Made by a program: the position numbers and the translations under genes
In this document: positions 17,015 to 26,045 of the stretch, one piece after another
Position numbering within the stretch: the first letter of the stretch is position 1
How the letters are laid out: each line of letters opens with the position of its first letter
The notes under the pieces: generated by a model
What the model was told of the DNA's origin: nothing
What the model saw: only the letters and a program-made list of their open reading frames with translations
Database searches by the model: none
Assembly (NCBI GenBank): GCA_002315595.1
Contig: DCHG01000069.1
Span: forward strand, 1 to 46,942
Length of the DNA stretch: 46,942 nt
Reading direction: 5' to 3'
Source of the DNA: Clostridiales bacterium UBA1758
GTDB taxonomy: Bacteria; Bacillota; Clostridia; Oscillospirales; UBA1758

Positions 17015-18760
17015 ATGACATTCGAAATTCAAAAAAATCAGTTCATAAAGGATGGAAAGCCGATCAAACTCATCTCTGGCGCGGTACATTATTTTCGCAA
17101 TATGCGCGGAACATGGGACGATATTTTTGAAAAAATGGTTGCCTGCGGGTGTAACTGCGTCGAAACCTACTGTGCATGGAATTTGCACGAAAAGATCAAG
17201 GACGAATTTCGCTTTGACGGCAACCTGAATATTCGGGAATTTCTTCGTACTGCCGCAAAGCACGGTTTGATGGCGATCGTTCGACCGGGACCGTATATTT
17301 GTTCGGAATGGGAATTCGGCGGGCTTCCGTGGTGGCTCCAAAACGAAGAAGAAATGGAAATCCGTTGCTTCAACCCGAAATATATCGAATATTTCGACCG
17401 TTACCTCGATCATCTTTTTGCGGAAATTCGCCCTGAACTTTGCACCAACGGCGGCAACGTCATTATGGCGCAGTGCGAGAATGAGTACGGCTCGTACGGC
17501 GACGATAAAAAGTATCTGAATTATCTGCGGGATGGCTATCGTGCCCGTGGAATTGATGTGCCTCTTTTCACCTCCGATGGTGGAGAATGCGGAATGGTAT
17601 TGGACGGAACGATCGACGGTTGCCTTTCGACGCTGAATTTTGGAAGCAAGGTGGAAGAAAACTTTCGCTTTCACGATGAAATCTACCCCGATGTGCCGAA
17701 AATGTGCATGGAAATGTGGGACGGCTGGTTTGACGCTTGGGGTGATGAATATCACCATACGACCTCGGTGGAAGATTACACCAAGACCGTGCGTGATATG
17801 CTGAAACGCGGCAGTTTGAATATGTATATGTTCATCGGCGGAACGAACTTCGGCTTTATGAACGGTGCAAACCATTATGAAACCTTTACGCCCGACGTCA
17901 CAAGTTATGATTATGACGCGATCCTGACCGAATGTGGCGACATCACGCCGAAGTATCTTGCACTGCGTGAGATCTTTGCACAGTATGCGGAAAAGCCGTT
18001 GCCCGAAATCCCGAAAAACCGCGAAAAAAAGGCGTATGGGCGATTTGAACTGACGGAGTCGGCGGGGTTGCTTGAAAATCTTGAAAAAATGTCAAAAGCG
18101 ATCCATACCGAAGTCCCGAAATGTATGGAAGCCTACGGCTTCGGATTCGGTTATATCTCGTATCGAACGACCCTGAACCGCGATTACGACGATGCGGTGA
18201 TCTCGTTTGAAAGTATCGGCGACCGCGCGCAGATCTATATCAACGATACCTGCGCCGGTACGGTTTATATCAATGCGTCGCTTGAATGCAAGTTTTCGGC
18301 AAAAAAAGGCGACACATTGACCGTTCTTTGTGAAAATATGGGGCGCACGAATTACGGCTCGAAAATGATGCGCAAAAAGGGAATTGCAGGTCGTTGCCTG
18401 ATCGACGGAAAGATCCACTTTGGGTGGGATGTTACCCCACTTCCGATGGAAAACTTAGATGCAATTTCGTTCGAAAAAAAGATCACAGATGCGAAAGCCG
18501 CGTTTTATCATGGAAAATTTTCGGTCGATGTTGTGGCGGACACTTTTTTGAAACTCGATGGGTTCTCCAAGGGGTTTGTTGAAATCAATGGCTTCAACAT
18601 AGGCAGATTTTGGGAAATCGGTCCGCAAAAGACGCTCTATGTGCCGTCGTCGTTGCTGAAACCCGGCGAAAACGACATTATGGTCTTTGAAAGCGACGGA
18701 AGAAGAGGGGAGCCGACGGTCGAATTTGTCGACAAGCCGGATCTCGGTAAGACGAAATAG
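17015..18760 (+). CDS. beta-galactosidase, glycoside hydrolase family 35
   Basis: This 581-residue enzyme hydrolyses terminal beta-galactosides. The TIM barrel occupies about residues 8-320; the acid/base glutamate is E157 in AQCENEYGS and the nucleophile is E233 in MEMWDGWFDAWG, both in GH35 context. The C-terminal half has the beta-sandwich domains usual in the family. No signal peptide is present, so it acts inside the cell on imported oligosaccharides. The start lacks a strong ribosome binding site (only GCGGGCAG nearby) but the homology begins at once (FEIQKNQFIKDGKPIKLISG). The LOG gene follows after 14 bp. Confidence 0.93.
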   Translation: MTFEIQKNQFIKDGKPIKLISGAVHYFRNMRGTWDDIFEKMVACGCNCVETYCAWNLHEKIKDEFRFDGNLNIREFLRTAAKHGLMAIVRPGPYICSEWEFGGLPWWLQNEEEMEIRCFNPKYIEYFDRYLDHLFAEIRPELCTNGGNVIMAQCENEYGSYGDDKKYLNYLRDGYRARGIDVPLFTSDGGECGMVLDGTIDGCLSTLNFGSKVEENFRFHDEIYPDVPKMCMEMWDGWFDAWGDEYHHTTSVEDYTKTVRDMLKRGSLNMYMFIGGTNFGFMNGANHYETFTPDVTSYDYDAILTECGDITPKYLALREIFAQYAEKPLPEIPKNREKKAYGRFELTESAGLLENLEKMSKAIHTEVPKCMEAYGFGFGYISYRTTLNRDYDDAVISFESIGDRAQIYINDTCAGTVYINASLECKFSAKKGDTLTVLCENMGRTNYGSKMMRKKGIAGRCLIDGKIHFGWDVTPLPMENLDAISFEKKITDAKAAFYHGKFSVDVVADTFLKLDGFSKGFVEINGFNIGRFWEIGPQKTLYVPSSLLKPGENDIMVFESDGRRGEPTVEFVDKPDLGKTK

Positions 18761-18774
18761 AGGGGAAATCTTTC

Positions 18775-19329
18775 ATGAATATCACTGTATATCTCGGTGC
18801 GTCGTCGGGGAATGATCCGTCGTTTTTAGATGCCGTACGCGAACTCGGTCATTGGATCGGATCGGCGGGACATTCCCTTGTGTACGGCGGATCAAAATGC
18901 GGACTGATGGGTGAAATCGCAGGTGCGGCACTTGAAACGGGAGCCGATGTTATCGGTGTGGAGCCGGTCTTTTTTATCGAAGCCTGCTTGCAACACGATG
19001 GGATCACGGAACTCATCGCGACCAAGGATATGTCCGAACGCAAAGCAAAAATGATCGAATTGGGTGACGCGTTTATCGCTTTCCCGGGTGGAACGGGGAC
19101 ATTGGAGGAAATCAGCGAGGTCATGAGCAAAGTGTCGCTCGGACATTTGGATGCGCCGTGTATTCTTTATAATCTGAACGGATATTACGATCCGCTTCGG
19201 ACGCTTTTGACCGAAATGGAACAGAAGGAACTGTTCTCGGTAGAGCGCGAAAAGAATATTTTCTTTGCCAAAGATCTCGAAGAAATCAAAAAAATCATCG
19301 ACGGGTTTTCGTCAAAAGACGAAATCTAA
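18775..19329 (+). CDS. LOG family protein (TIGR00730)
   Basis: This 184-residue Rossmann-like protein carries the LOG signature PGGTGTLEE (about 104-112) and an upstream VYGGSKCGLMG (about 37-47). The family includes nucleoside 5'-monophosphate phosphoribohydrolases (lysine decarboxylase-like fold) that free a base from a nucleotide. It follows the GH35 gene by 14 bp in the same unit, and its product is consistent with nucleotide salvage, though the purine operon that follows has its own promoter. Confidence 0.9.
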   Translation: MNITVYLGASSGNDPSFLDAVRELGHWIGSAGHSLVYGGSKCGLMGEIAGAALETGADVIGVEPVFFIEACLQHDGITELIATKDMSERKAKMIELGDAFIAFPGGTGTLEEISEVMSKVSLGHLDAPCILYNLNGYYDPLRTLLTEMEQKELFSVEREKNIFFAKDLEEIKKIIDGFSSKDEI

Positions 19330-19465
19330 TATTCTATATCGTAAAATTGTTTCCGAAAAATCAAATTGTTTCGAAAAAACATCTGCAAATGTTTTGAATA
19401 ATCGGTTGTAAAATCCAATAACTTTGTCGGAATTTGACAAACTTAAAAAACTTTGCTTTTTTTCG

Positions 19466-19494
19466 TTGACAAATGGCTTTTCGGAAAGTATGAT
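19466..19494 (+). promoter_or_regulatory. promoter of the xpt/nucleoside transporter unit
   Basis: TTGACA (consensus) and TATGAT are separated by 17 bp, directly upstream of the purine riboswitch. Confidence 0.8.
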
Positions 19495-19524
19495 ATAACC
19501 ATCAACCGAGAAAACCGAATAAAT

Positions 19525-19594
19525 TGCCAATATAAATTTGGGTTTATGGTCCGAATGTTTCTACCACGACGCCTTGAAGTTGTGACTATTGGTT
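19525..19594 (+). promoter_or_regulatory. guanine riboswitch (purine family) aptamer
   Basis: The aptamer core fits the purine-riboswitch consensus. P1 is CCAATA / TATTGG (19527-19532 with 19587-19592). P2 TTTGG / CCGAA encloses a loop with TTTATGG; the J2/3 segment is TTTCTACC; P3 CACGAC / GTTGTG has the loop GCCTTGAA. The base at the discriminating position, in GACTAT just before the 3' side of P1, is C, as in guanine-specific members. The next genes, xpt and a nucleoside transporter, fit. Confidence 0.92.
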
Positions 19595-19662
19595 ATTCAC
19601 AAAACGCAGTTCTTTTCGAATTTTTTGAAGAGTTCTTTTTTGCGTTTCGTGATTGTATTGGC

Positions 19663-19697
19663 AATCAGACTTTGTTTCAAGGTCTGATTATTTTTTT
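19663..19697 (+). terminator. riboswitch-controlled terminator in the xpt leader
   Basis: The stem AATCAGAC / GTCTGATT is followed by ATTTTTTT. A nearby TATTGG (19656-19661) repeats the 3' strand of P1, so it may take part in the competing fold. Guanine binding should favour termination. Confidence 0.85.
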
Positions 19698-19717
19698 CCC
19701 TGAAAAGGAAGAACGAT

Positions 19718-20290
19718 ATGAAAACTTTGGAAGAAAAAATACTGAAAGAAGGTAAAATCCTTCCGGGTAATATTGTTAAGGTCGGCGATTTTCTCAATCA
19801 GCAAATGGATGTGCCGTTCCTGATGGAAATGGGACGCGAGGTCGCTGAAAAATTCCGCGGCGAAACGATCACAAAGGTGTTGACCGTTGAAAGCAGCGGT
19901 ATTGCCATTGCGGTGGCGGTTGCCTCGGCGATGGGAACGAAAGCGGTATTTGCAAAAAAAGGTCTTTCGAGTAATGTTTCCGGCGATGTTTATTCCGCCG
20001 ATGTTTATTCCTACACTCATCAAAAAAACAACACGATCTTCGTCAGTTGCGATTACATCACAAAAGATGACCGCGTACTGATCGTCGATGATTTTCTTGC
20101 GGTCGGTAATGCCGTTGCGGGACTTGAAAAGATCGTCCATGATGCGGGCGCAACGCTGGTCGGTGTCGCCGCCGCAATCGAAAAAGGATTTCAGGGTGGT
20201 GGCGATGCACTTCGCAACCGCGGTATCCATGTTGAATCTCTTGCAATCGTCGAATCTATCGGCGACGGAACGATTCAGTTCCGAAAATAA
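19718..20290 (+). CDS. xpt: xanthine phosphoribosyltransferase
   Basis: This 190-residue enzyme converts xanthine (and often guanine) plus PRPP to the nucleoside monophosphate. It shows the type I phosphoribosyltransferase PRPP motif VLIVDDFLAVGNA (about 117-129), and the length and opening EEKILKEGKILPGNIVKVGDFL match Xpt. The start has AAGGAAG upstream. It is the first gene after the guanine riboswitch, and BMP transporter genes follow on the same strand. Confidence 0.95.
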   Translation: MKTLEEKILKEGKILPGNIVKVGDFLNQQMDVPFLMEMGREVAEKFRGETITKVLTVESSGIAIAVAVASAMGTKAVFAKKGLSSNVSGDVYSADVYSYTHQKNNTIFVSCDYITKDDRVLIVDDFLAVGNAVAGLEKIVHDAGATLVGVAAAIEKGFQGGGDALRNRGIHVESLAIVESIGDGTIQFRK

Positions 20291-20355
20291 AACAGTGTCT
20301 TGCACGCTATGCGTGTCAGATAGTACAAATTCATCCACACATTTAGGAGGAAAAA

Positions 20356-21567
20356 ATGAAAAAGATTCTCGCTCTGATCCTCGCAATGCTTCTTTGCCTC
20401 AGCCTCTTCGGATGCTCCAAAAACGAAACCCCGAACACTGATGCCGGTGTTGACACCGATACCGATGTCGATACGGACGCCGATCTTGTTACCGTCAAGG
20501 CCGGTCTGATCTGCCTGCACGACGAAAACTCCGGTTACGACAAAAATTTCATCGACGCTTTCAAGGCCACCTGCGAAGATCTCGGCATTGAATATGTCAT
20601 CAAGACCAATGTCGCTGAAGACCAGGCTGCTTATGATGCCGCCGCTGAACTTGCTGACGACGGATGCAATGTCGTCTTCTCCGACAGTTACGGTCATCAG
20701 CCCTTCATCCTTCAGGCTGCCCAGGAATTCACCGATGTTCAGTTCACCGCTTGCACCGGCGATATGGCTCAGGGCTCCGATACCGCTAACTACCACAACG
20801 CTTTCGCTGACATATATCAGGGACGTTTCATCGCCGGTGTTGCTGCCGGTATGAAACTCAACGAAATGATTGAAGCCGGTGAAATCACCGCTGACGAAGC
20901 CAAGATGGGCTATGTCGGTGCTATGCCGTACGCCGAAGTTATCTCCGGCTACACCAGTTTCTACCTCGGCGCCAAGTATGTCTGCCCGTCCGTCACTATG
21001 GACGTTGTTTACACCGGTTCTTGGTATGACGAAACCCTTGAAAAAGAAGGTGCTGAATCCCTGATCGCCGGCGGTGCCGTTTTGATCTCTCAGCACGCTG
21101 ACTCTATGGGCGCCCCGAACGCCTGCCAGGCCGCCGGTGTCCCGAACGTTTCCTACAACGGCTCCACTCAGGAAGCCTGCCCGGATACCTACATCATTTC
21201 TTCCCGTATCGACTGGGCTCCGTACTTCAAGTATGCGATCACTTCCGTCCAGAAGGGTGAAGAATTCGACACCGACTGGTGCGGTGGTCTTGATCAGGGC
21301 AGCGTCGCTCTGACCGCCCTGAACGAATCTGTTGCTGCCGAAGGCACTGCCGCCAAACTCGAAGAAATCGAAGCCGCCATCCTCGATGGTTCTCTCAATG
21401 TCTTCGACACAGCGACTTGGACTGTTGACGGCAAGACTCTTGAATCCTATGATCAGGTTGCTTACTATGAAGGCAACGAGTGCATTTGGGACGGCTACTT
21501 CCACGAAAGTGAAACCCGTAGCGCCCCGTACTTCGATCTGATCATCGACGGCATCACCCTCAAGTAA
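20356..21567 (+). CDS. BMP family nucleoside-binding lipoprotein (ABC transporter)
   Basis: This 403-residue substrate-binding lipoprotein has a signal peptide ending in the lipobox LSLFGC (Cys20), a short acidic Asp/Thr-rich linker, then the BMP/Med domain (about 45-400) that captures purine nucleosides in PnrA/BmpA-type systems. The start has AGGAGG upstream. Codons are strongly biased, as for a highly expressed protein. It sits between xpt and the transporter ATPase, which matches the riboswitch above it. The exact ligand (guanosine, inosine or other) is inferred from context. Confidence 0.92.
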   Translation: MKKILALILAMLLCLSLFGCSKNETPNTDAGVDTDTDVDTDADLVTVKAGLICLHDENSGYDKNFIDAFKATCEDLGIEYVIKTNVAEDQAAYDAAAELADDGCNVVFSDSYGHQPFILQAAQEFTDVQFTACTGDMAQGSDTANYHNAFADIYQGRFIAGVAAGMKLNEMIEAGEITADEAKMGYVGAMPYAEVISGYTSFYLGAKYVCPSVTMDVVYTGSWYDETLEKEGAESLIAGGAVLISQHADSMGAPNACQAAGVPNVSYNGSTQEACPDTYIISSRIDWAPYFKYAITSVQKGEEFDTDWCGGLDQGSVALTALNESVAAEGTAAKLEEIEAAILDGSLNVFDTATWTVDGKTLESYDQVAYYEGNECIWDGYFHESETRSAPYFDLIIDGITLK

Positions 21568-21583
21568 TAATTAAGTAAATTAT

Positions 21584-21628
21584 CACAGAGAAAGCCCTGC
21601 AAGTGCGCAGGGCTTTCTGTGGTATTTT
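21584..21628 (+). terminator. stable intercistronic hairpin after the BMP gene
   Basis: AAAGCCCTGC / GCAGGGCTTT with outer CACA / TGTG forms a strong stem 20 bp after the BMP stop codon, followed by GTATTTT. It may act as a partial terminator or protect the mRNA end, giving more binding protein than transporter core. Confidence 0.7.
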
Positions 21629-21667
21629 CCGTTCATGATTATTTGACTAAAAAAGGAGGTTCTCTCA

Positions 21668-23194
21668 ATGGAGGAGAAAATTCCGGCCGTAAAAATGAGA
21701 GATATAACCAAGCGATTCGGCCCGGTCCTTGCAAATGACAAGTGCTGGCTGGATATTTACCGTGGCGAAGTCCTCGCATTGCTCGGGGAAAACGGAAGCG
21801 GTAAAACAACGCTGATGAATATGCTTTCGGGCATTTACTTCCCCGATGAGGGAACGATCAGTATTGACGGAAAGGAAGTCGTTATCGCTTCTCCGAAAGA
21901 CGCATTTGCTCTCGGTATCGGTATGATTCATCAGCATTTCAAACTTGTTGATGTTTTTACTGCCGCACAAAATATCGTCCTCGGTCTGGATGAGAAGTTT
22001 GATATGAAGTCCGCCTCCGCCAAAATTCGTGAAATTTGCGAAAAATACGGCTTTGAGGTCGATCCGGATCAAAAGATCTACGATATGTCCGTTTCTCAAA
22101 AGCAGACCGTCGAGATCGTAAAGGTCCTCTATCGCGGTGCCGACATTCTCATCCTCGATGAGCCGACTGCCGTTTTGACGCCGCAGGAAACCGAAAAATT
22201 GTTCGCCGTTCTTCGCAATATGCGCGATGACGGCAAAGCGATCGTGATCATCACGCATAAGATGCACGAAGTCGAAAGCCTTTCCGACCGTGTTGCGATC
22301 CTTCGTAAAGGACAGTTTGTCGGTGATGCGTTAACCAAAACCACCAACACGCAGGAAATGACCAACATGATGGTCGGTAAGCCGGTTGAATTGAATATTA
22401 ACCGCCCGGAGCCGGAAGACTCTAAGCCGCGTATCGTTATTGAGAATCTTACGGTGCGCGATGTGGAAGGAACGTTGAAACTCAACGATGTTTCCTTCAC
22501 CGCTTATTCGGGCGAAGTTCTCGGAATTGCCGGCATTTCCGGCAGTGGACAAAAAGAATTGCTTGAATCCATCGCCGGACTTCAAAAGGTCGAAAAGGGA
22601 AGCATCAAGTATCTCAACGACAATGGGGAAGGCGAAGAATTGATCGGCAAAGATCCGCTGATGATCAAAAATATGGGCGTGACGCTATCCTTCGTCCCCG
22701 AAGACCGACTCGGTATGGGACTTGTTGGAAGTATGAATCTCGGTGATAATATGATGCTTCGTTCCTATCGCAACGGAAAAAGTATTTTCTCCGATCGGAA
22801 GGCACCTTATGAATTGGCAAAGAAAATGGTCGACTTCCTTGAAATCGTCACACCGAGTGTTGAAACCCCCGTTCGTCGACTTTCCGGCGGTAATGTTCAG
22901 AAGGTTTTGGTCGGACGCGAAATTGCGAACGCACCGAGTGTTCTTTTGACCGCCTATGCGACGAGAGGTCTTGACATCAACTCATCCTATTTGATTTACG
23001 ATACGATTACGAACCAAAAAATCCGCGGTGTTGCCGTAATTTACGTCGGTGAAGACCTTGATGTTCTGCTTGAACTCTGCGACCGCATTGTCGTCCTTTG
23101 CGGTGGACAGGTTAGCGGAATTCTAGACGGTAGAAAAACCGATAAAAAGACGGTCGGCGCCATGATGACGAAGCTGGGAGGTATGCAGGAATGA
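21668..23194 (+). CDS. nucleoside ABC transporter ATP-binding protein (two ABC domains)
   Basis: This 508-residue cytoplasmic ATPase has two ABC domains, as in the NupA/sugar-type systems. The first has Walker A GENGSGKTT (40-48) and a DEPT motif at ILDEPTAVL. The second has a degenerate Walker A (GISGSGQKE), the signature LSGGNVQKVL and AYATRGLD in place of a Walker B DEPTRGLD, as is usual in this family. The start has AAAGGAGG upstream. The permease gene overlaps its stop by 4 bp. Confidence 0.94.
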   Translation: MEEKIPAVKMRDITKRFGPVLANDKCWLDIYRGEVLALLGENGSGKTTLMNMLSGIYFPDEGTISIDGKEVVIASPKDAFALGIGMIHQHFKLVDVFTAAQNIVLGLDEKFDMKSASAKIREICEKYGFEVDPDQKIYDMSVSQKQTVEIVKVLYRGADILILDEPTAVLTPQETEKLFAVLRNMRDDGKAIVIITHKMHEVESLSDRVAILRKGQFVGDALTKTTNTQEMTNMMVGKPVELNINRPEPEDSKPRIVIENLTVRDVEGTLKLNDVSFTAYSGEVLGIAGISGSGQKELLESIAGLQKVEKGSIKYLNDNGEGEELIGKDPLMIKNMGVTLSFVPEDRLGMGLVGSMNLGDNMMLRSYRNGKSIFSDRKAPYELAKKMVDFLEIVTPSVETPVRRLSGGNVQKVLVGREIANAPSVLLTAYATRGLDINSSYLIYDTITNQKIRGVAVIYVGEDLDVLLELCDRIVVLCGGQVSGILDGRKTDKKTVGAMMTKLGGMQE

Positions 23195-24273
23195 TACACA
23201 TTTCAAAACGCGGCGAGCTCAGCACCGGCAAAACGATCATGATTCGCGCCATTGCCATTACCCTTGCCATTATCTTCTGCGCCATTCTCACCGTTATTAC
23301 GACGGGTACTAACCCGATCGACGTTTTCCGTGCGGTCATTAAGGGATCTTTCGGAAGTACCCGCAAAATGTGGATATTTGCACAGAATACCGCCGTTCTT
23401 CTCTGTATGTCCATTGCCGTAACGCCGGCATTCAAAATGCGTTGTTGGAATCTCGGTGCCGAAGGTCAGGTGCTTGCCGGTGGCATGGCGGCGGCGGCCT
23501 GCATGGTTCTTCTCGGAAATAAACTGCCGAATTGGGCGGTCATCGCCTGTATGATTGTCAGTTCTATTGTAATCGGCGCAATTTGGGCGGCGATCCCGGC
23601 ATTTTTCAAGGCGAGATTTAACACCAACGAAACATTGTTCACACTGATGATGAACTATGTCGCAACACAGATCGTCGCATTTTTCTGCGTCCTTTGGGAA
23701 AATCCGAAGGGCTCCTGCAAGATCGGCGTCATCAATCAGACCACTAATGCCGGTTGGTTACCGGATCTCGGCAATAAGTATCTTCTTACGATCGCCGTGG
23801 TCGTCATTCTGACGGCAATGATGTATATCTATCTCAACTATACCAAACACGGATATGAAATCGCCGTTGTCGGTGAAAGTGAAAGAACCGCAAGTTACAT
23901 CGGTATCAAGGTCAATCGCGTGATCATTCGCACGATGATCCTTTCCGGCGCGATCTGCGGTATTGCGGGACTTTTGCTCGTCGGTAGCATTAACCATACC
24001 GTTGCAACAACGATCGCCGGCGGTCAGGGATTTACGGCGGTCATGGTTTCGTGGCTTGCCAAGTTTAATCCGCTGATCATGGTCGTAACGAGCGCATTGC
24101 TGATCTTTATGGGCAACGGCGCAAGTGAACTTGCAACTAGTTGCGGATTGAATATGTCCTTCGGTGACATTCTCACCGCGATCCTGATTTTCTTCATCAT
24201 CGGCAGTGAGTTCTTTATCAACTATCGCATCAACTTCCGTAAACGCGGAAAAGGAGGTAGCGAAAATGTTTGA
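23191..24273 (+). CDS. nucleoside ABC transporter permease (first)
   Basis: This 360-residue membrane protein has about ten hydrophobic segments of the BPD_transp_2 (branched-chain/ribose/nucleoside) permease family, with GAEGQVLAGG and the conserved EAA-like loop region TASYIGIKVNRV. The ATG overlaps the ATPase stop codon (ATGA), and its own end overlaps the next permease by 8 bp, which implies coupled translation and a fixed transporter complex. Confidence 0.93.
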   Translation: MIHISKRGELSTGKTIMIRAIAITLAIIFCAILTVITTGTNPIDVFRAVIKGSFGSTRKMWIFAQNTAVLLCMSIAVTPAFKMRCWNLGAEGQVLAGGMAAAACMVLLGNKLPNWAVIACMIVSSIVIGAIWAAIPAFFKARFNTNETLFTLMMNYVATQIVAFFCVLWENPKGSCKIGVINQTTNAGWLPDLGNKYLLTIAVVVILTAMMYIYLNYTKHGYEIAVVGESERTASYIGIKVNRVIIRTMILSGAICGIAGLLLVGSINHTVATTIAGGQGFTAVMVSWLAKFNPLIMVVTSALLIFMGNGASELATSCGLNMSFGDILTAILIFFIIGSEFFINYRINFRKRGKGGSENV

Positions 24274-25252
24274 TTTTCTTTCGTTCATTCCCCGTGCAGT
24301 TATGCAAAGCATTCCGTTGATTTACGGCTGTACCGGCGAAATTGTTACTGAAAAATCCGGCAACCTCAACCTCGGCACTGCGGGCGTCATGTATGTCGGC
24401 GGCATTTCGGGCATCATCGGCGCATTTTTGTATGAAAACTCCGTCGAAGTCATGAATCCGTTTCTGACGGTGTTTATTCCACTGATTTGCTGCCTGCTCG
24501 GCTCGCTTATTATGGGGCTGATCTATTGCTTCCTCACCGTCACTCTTCGTGCTAATCAAAATGTTACCGGTCTTGCACTGACAACATTCGGCGTCGGCGT
24601 CGGTAACTTTTTCGGCGGATCACTGATCAAACTCGTCAACACCGATATTCCGTCCATTGTTTTGACCAAAACCAGCACTGCGTTCAGCAAAACGCTTCCT
24701 TTTTGGCAGGATCTCGGATGGTTCGGCGATGTTTTCCTTTCGTACAGTTTTCTTGCGTACGCCGCAATTTTGATTGCGATCTTTGCTTCGTACTTCCTCA
24801 ATCGCACCCGCAGAGGTCTGCATCTCCGTGCCGTCGGAGAAAACCCCGGAACGGCGGACGCGGCGGGTATCAATGTCATCCGCTATAAGTATATTTCGAC
24901 TTGCATCGGCAGCATGATTGCCGGTCTTGGCGGACTGTATTATGTCATGGACTATGCCTGTGGTGTTTGGAGCAATAACGCCTTTGGTGACCGCGGATGG
25001 CTTGCAATCGCCCTTGTTATTTTCACCATTTGGCGTCCGAACATCTGTATTTTTGCTTCAATTCTGTTCGGCGGTCTTTATATCCTCAACGTTTACATCC
25101 CGACGGGAACAAATCTTGCCGTCAAGGAACTTTACAAGATGCTTCCGTACGTTGTCACGATCGTCGTGCTTGTTTTCAGCAGTATGCGCAACAAGCGCGC
25201 CAATCAGCCGCCGGAAAGCCTCGGTCTTCCGTATTTCCGCGAAGAACGCTGA
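24266..25252 (+). CDS. nucleoside ABC transporter permease (second)
   Basis: This 328-residue membrane protein is the second BPD_transp_2 permease, with GEIVTEKSGNLNLG near the N-terminus (typical of NupQ/YufQ-type permeases) and the loop AVGENPGTADAAGINV. The start at 24266 (MFDFLSF) has AGGAGG upstream; reading frames from an earlier ATG (24206) would overlap the first permease by 68 bp and are less likely. Together with the BMP protein, ATPase and first permease it completes the importer. Confidence 0.93.
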   Translation: MFDFLSFIPRAVMQSIPLIYGCTGEIVTEKSGNLNLGTAGVMYVGGISGIIGAFLYENSVEVMNPFLTVFIPLICCLLGSLIMGLIYCFLTVTLRANQNVTGLALTTFGVGVGNFFGGSLIKLVNTDIPSIVLTKTSTAFSKTLPFWQDLGWFGDVFLSYSFLAYAAILIAIFASYFLNRTRRGLHLRAVGENPGTADAAGINVIRYKYISTCIGSMIAGLGGLYYVMDYACGVWSNNAFGDRGWLAIALVIFTIWRPNICIFASILFGGLYILNVYIPTGTNLAVKELYKMLPYVVTIVVLVFSSMRNKRANQPPESLGLPYFREER

Positions 25253-25267
25253 CATCTTAATCGTAAT

Positions 25268-25303
25268 AAACACCGTTTTCAAATGCTGAAAACGGTGTTT
25301 TTT
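25268..25303 (+). terminator. terminator of the nucleoside transporter unit
   Basis: A 13-bp perfect stem, AAACACCGTTTTC / GAAAACGGTGTTT, is followed by TTT, right after the last permease. Confidence 0.88.
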
Positions 25304-25317
25304 GTTTGGTGTGCAAA

Positions 25318-25346
25318 TTGAAAAACTGCGCAGAATATGATATACT
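25318..25346 (+). promoter_or_regulatory. promoter of the HD/HAD gene pair
   Basis: TTGAAA and TATACT are separated by 17 bp, about 40 bp before the start at 25389. Confidence 0.6.
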
Positions 25347-25388
25347 GCATTCTTGACGGAGGTTGTCCGATCACCAAAGGAGGCAACG

Positions 25389-26045
25389 ATGACATACGAA
25401 CAAATTCGAAAAGAACCTGCGATTTTAACATATGTGAAAACGGCGGATGATACACTCGCGGAACTTGGATTTACCGAACACAGTTTCGCCCATGTGACAA
25501 TGGTCGCCGATCGAACGGAGTATATACTCGAAACGCTCGGCTATTCAAAAAGAATGGTGGAACTCGGCAAGATCGCGGGTTTTTTGCATGATATCGGGAA
25601 TTTGATCAACCGCGTGGAACACAGCCAAAGCGGAGCAATCATGGCGTTCCGTGTGCTTGATCATCTGGACTTTCCGCCGGAAGAAATTGCGACCATCGTC
25701 GCTGCAATCGGCAACCATGACGAAGGCACCGGCGTCCCGGTGAGTCCACTTGCCGCGGCATTGATTTTGGCGGATAAAAGCGATGTGCGCCGTTCTCGTG
25801 TCAGAAACCGCGAAATCGCAAAATTCGATATTCACGACCGTGTGAATTATTCCGTTACGAAGTCCGAATTGAAAATCAACGAAGCACAAACGCTGATTAA
25901 ATTGAAATTGCAGGTCGACACCCATTTCAGTTCGGTTATGGAATATTTCGAAATCTTTATGGAACGAATGATCCTATGCCGAAAAGCCGCCGACAAACTC
26001 GGATTGGAATTCAAACTCATCATCAATGAACAGCAGGTTTTGTGA
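25389..26045 (+). CDS. HD domain-containing phosphohydrolase
   Basis: This 218-residue protein carries an HD domain: an upstream H in SFAHVTMV, the HD pair in FLHDIGN, then NHDEG and the aspartate of LADKSDV, the order of metal ligands in HD hydrolases that act on nucleotides or cyclic nucleotides. The start at 25389 (MTYEQIRKE) has AAAGGAGG upstream, whereas an earlier ATG has none. The HAD hydrolase follows with a GTGA overlap, so the two are probably translated together. The substrate is unknown. Confidence 0.87.
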   Translation: MTYEQIRKEPAILTYVKTADDTLAELGFTEHSFAHVTMVADRTEYILETLGYSKRMVELGKIAGFLHDIGNLINRVEHSQSGAIMAFRVLDHLDFPPEEIATIVAAIGNHDEGTGVPVSPLAAALILADKSDVRRSRVRNREIAKFDIHDRVNYSVTKSELKINEAQTLIKLKLQVDTHFSSVMEYFEIFMERMILCRKAADKLGLEFKLIINEQQVL

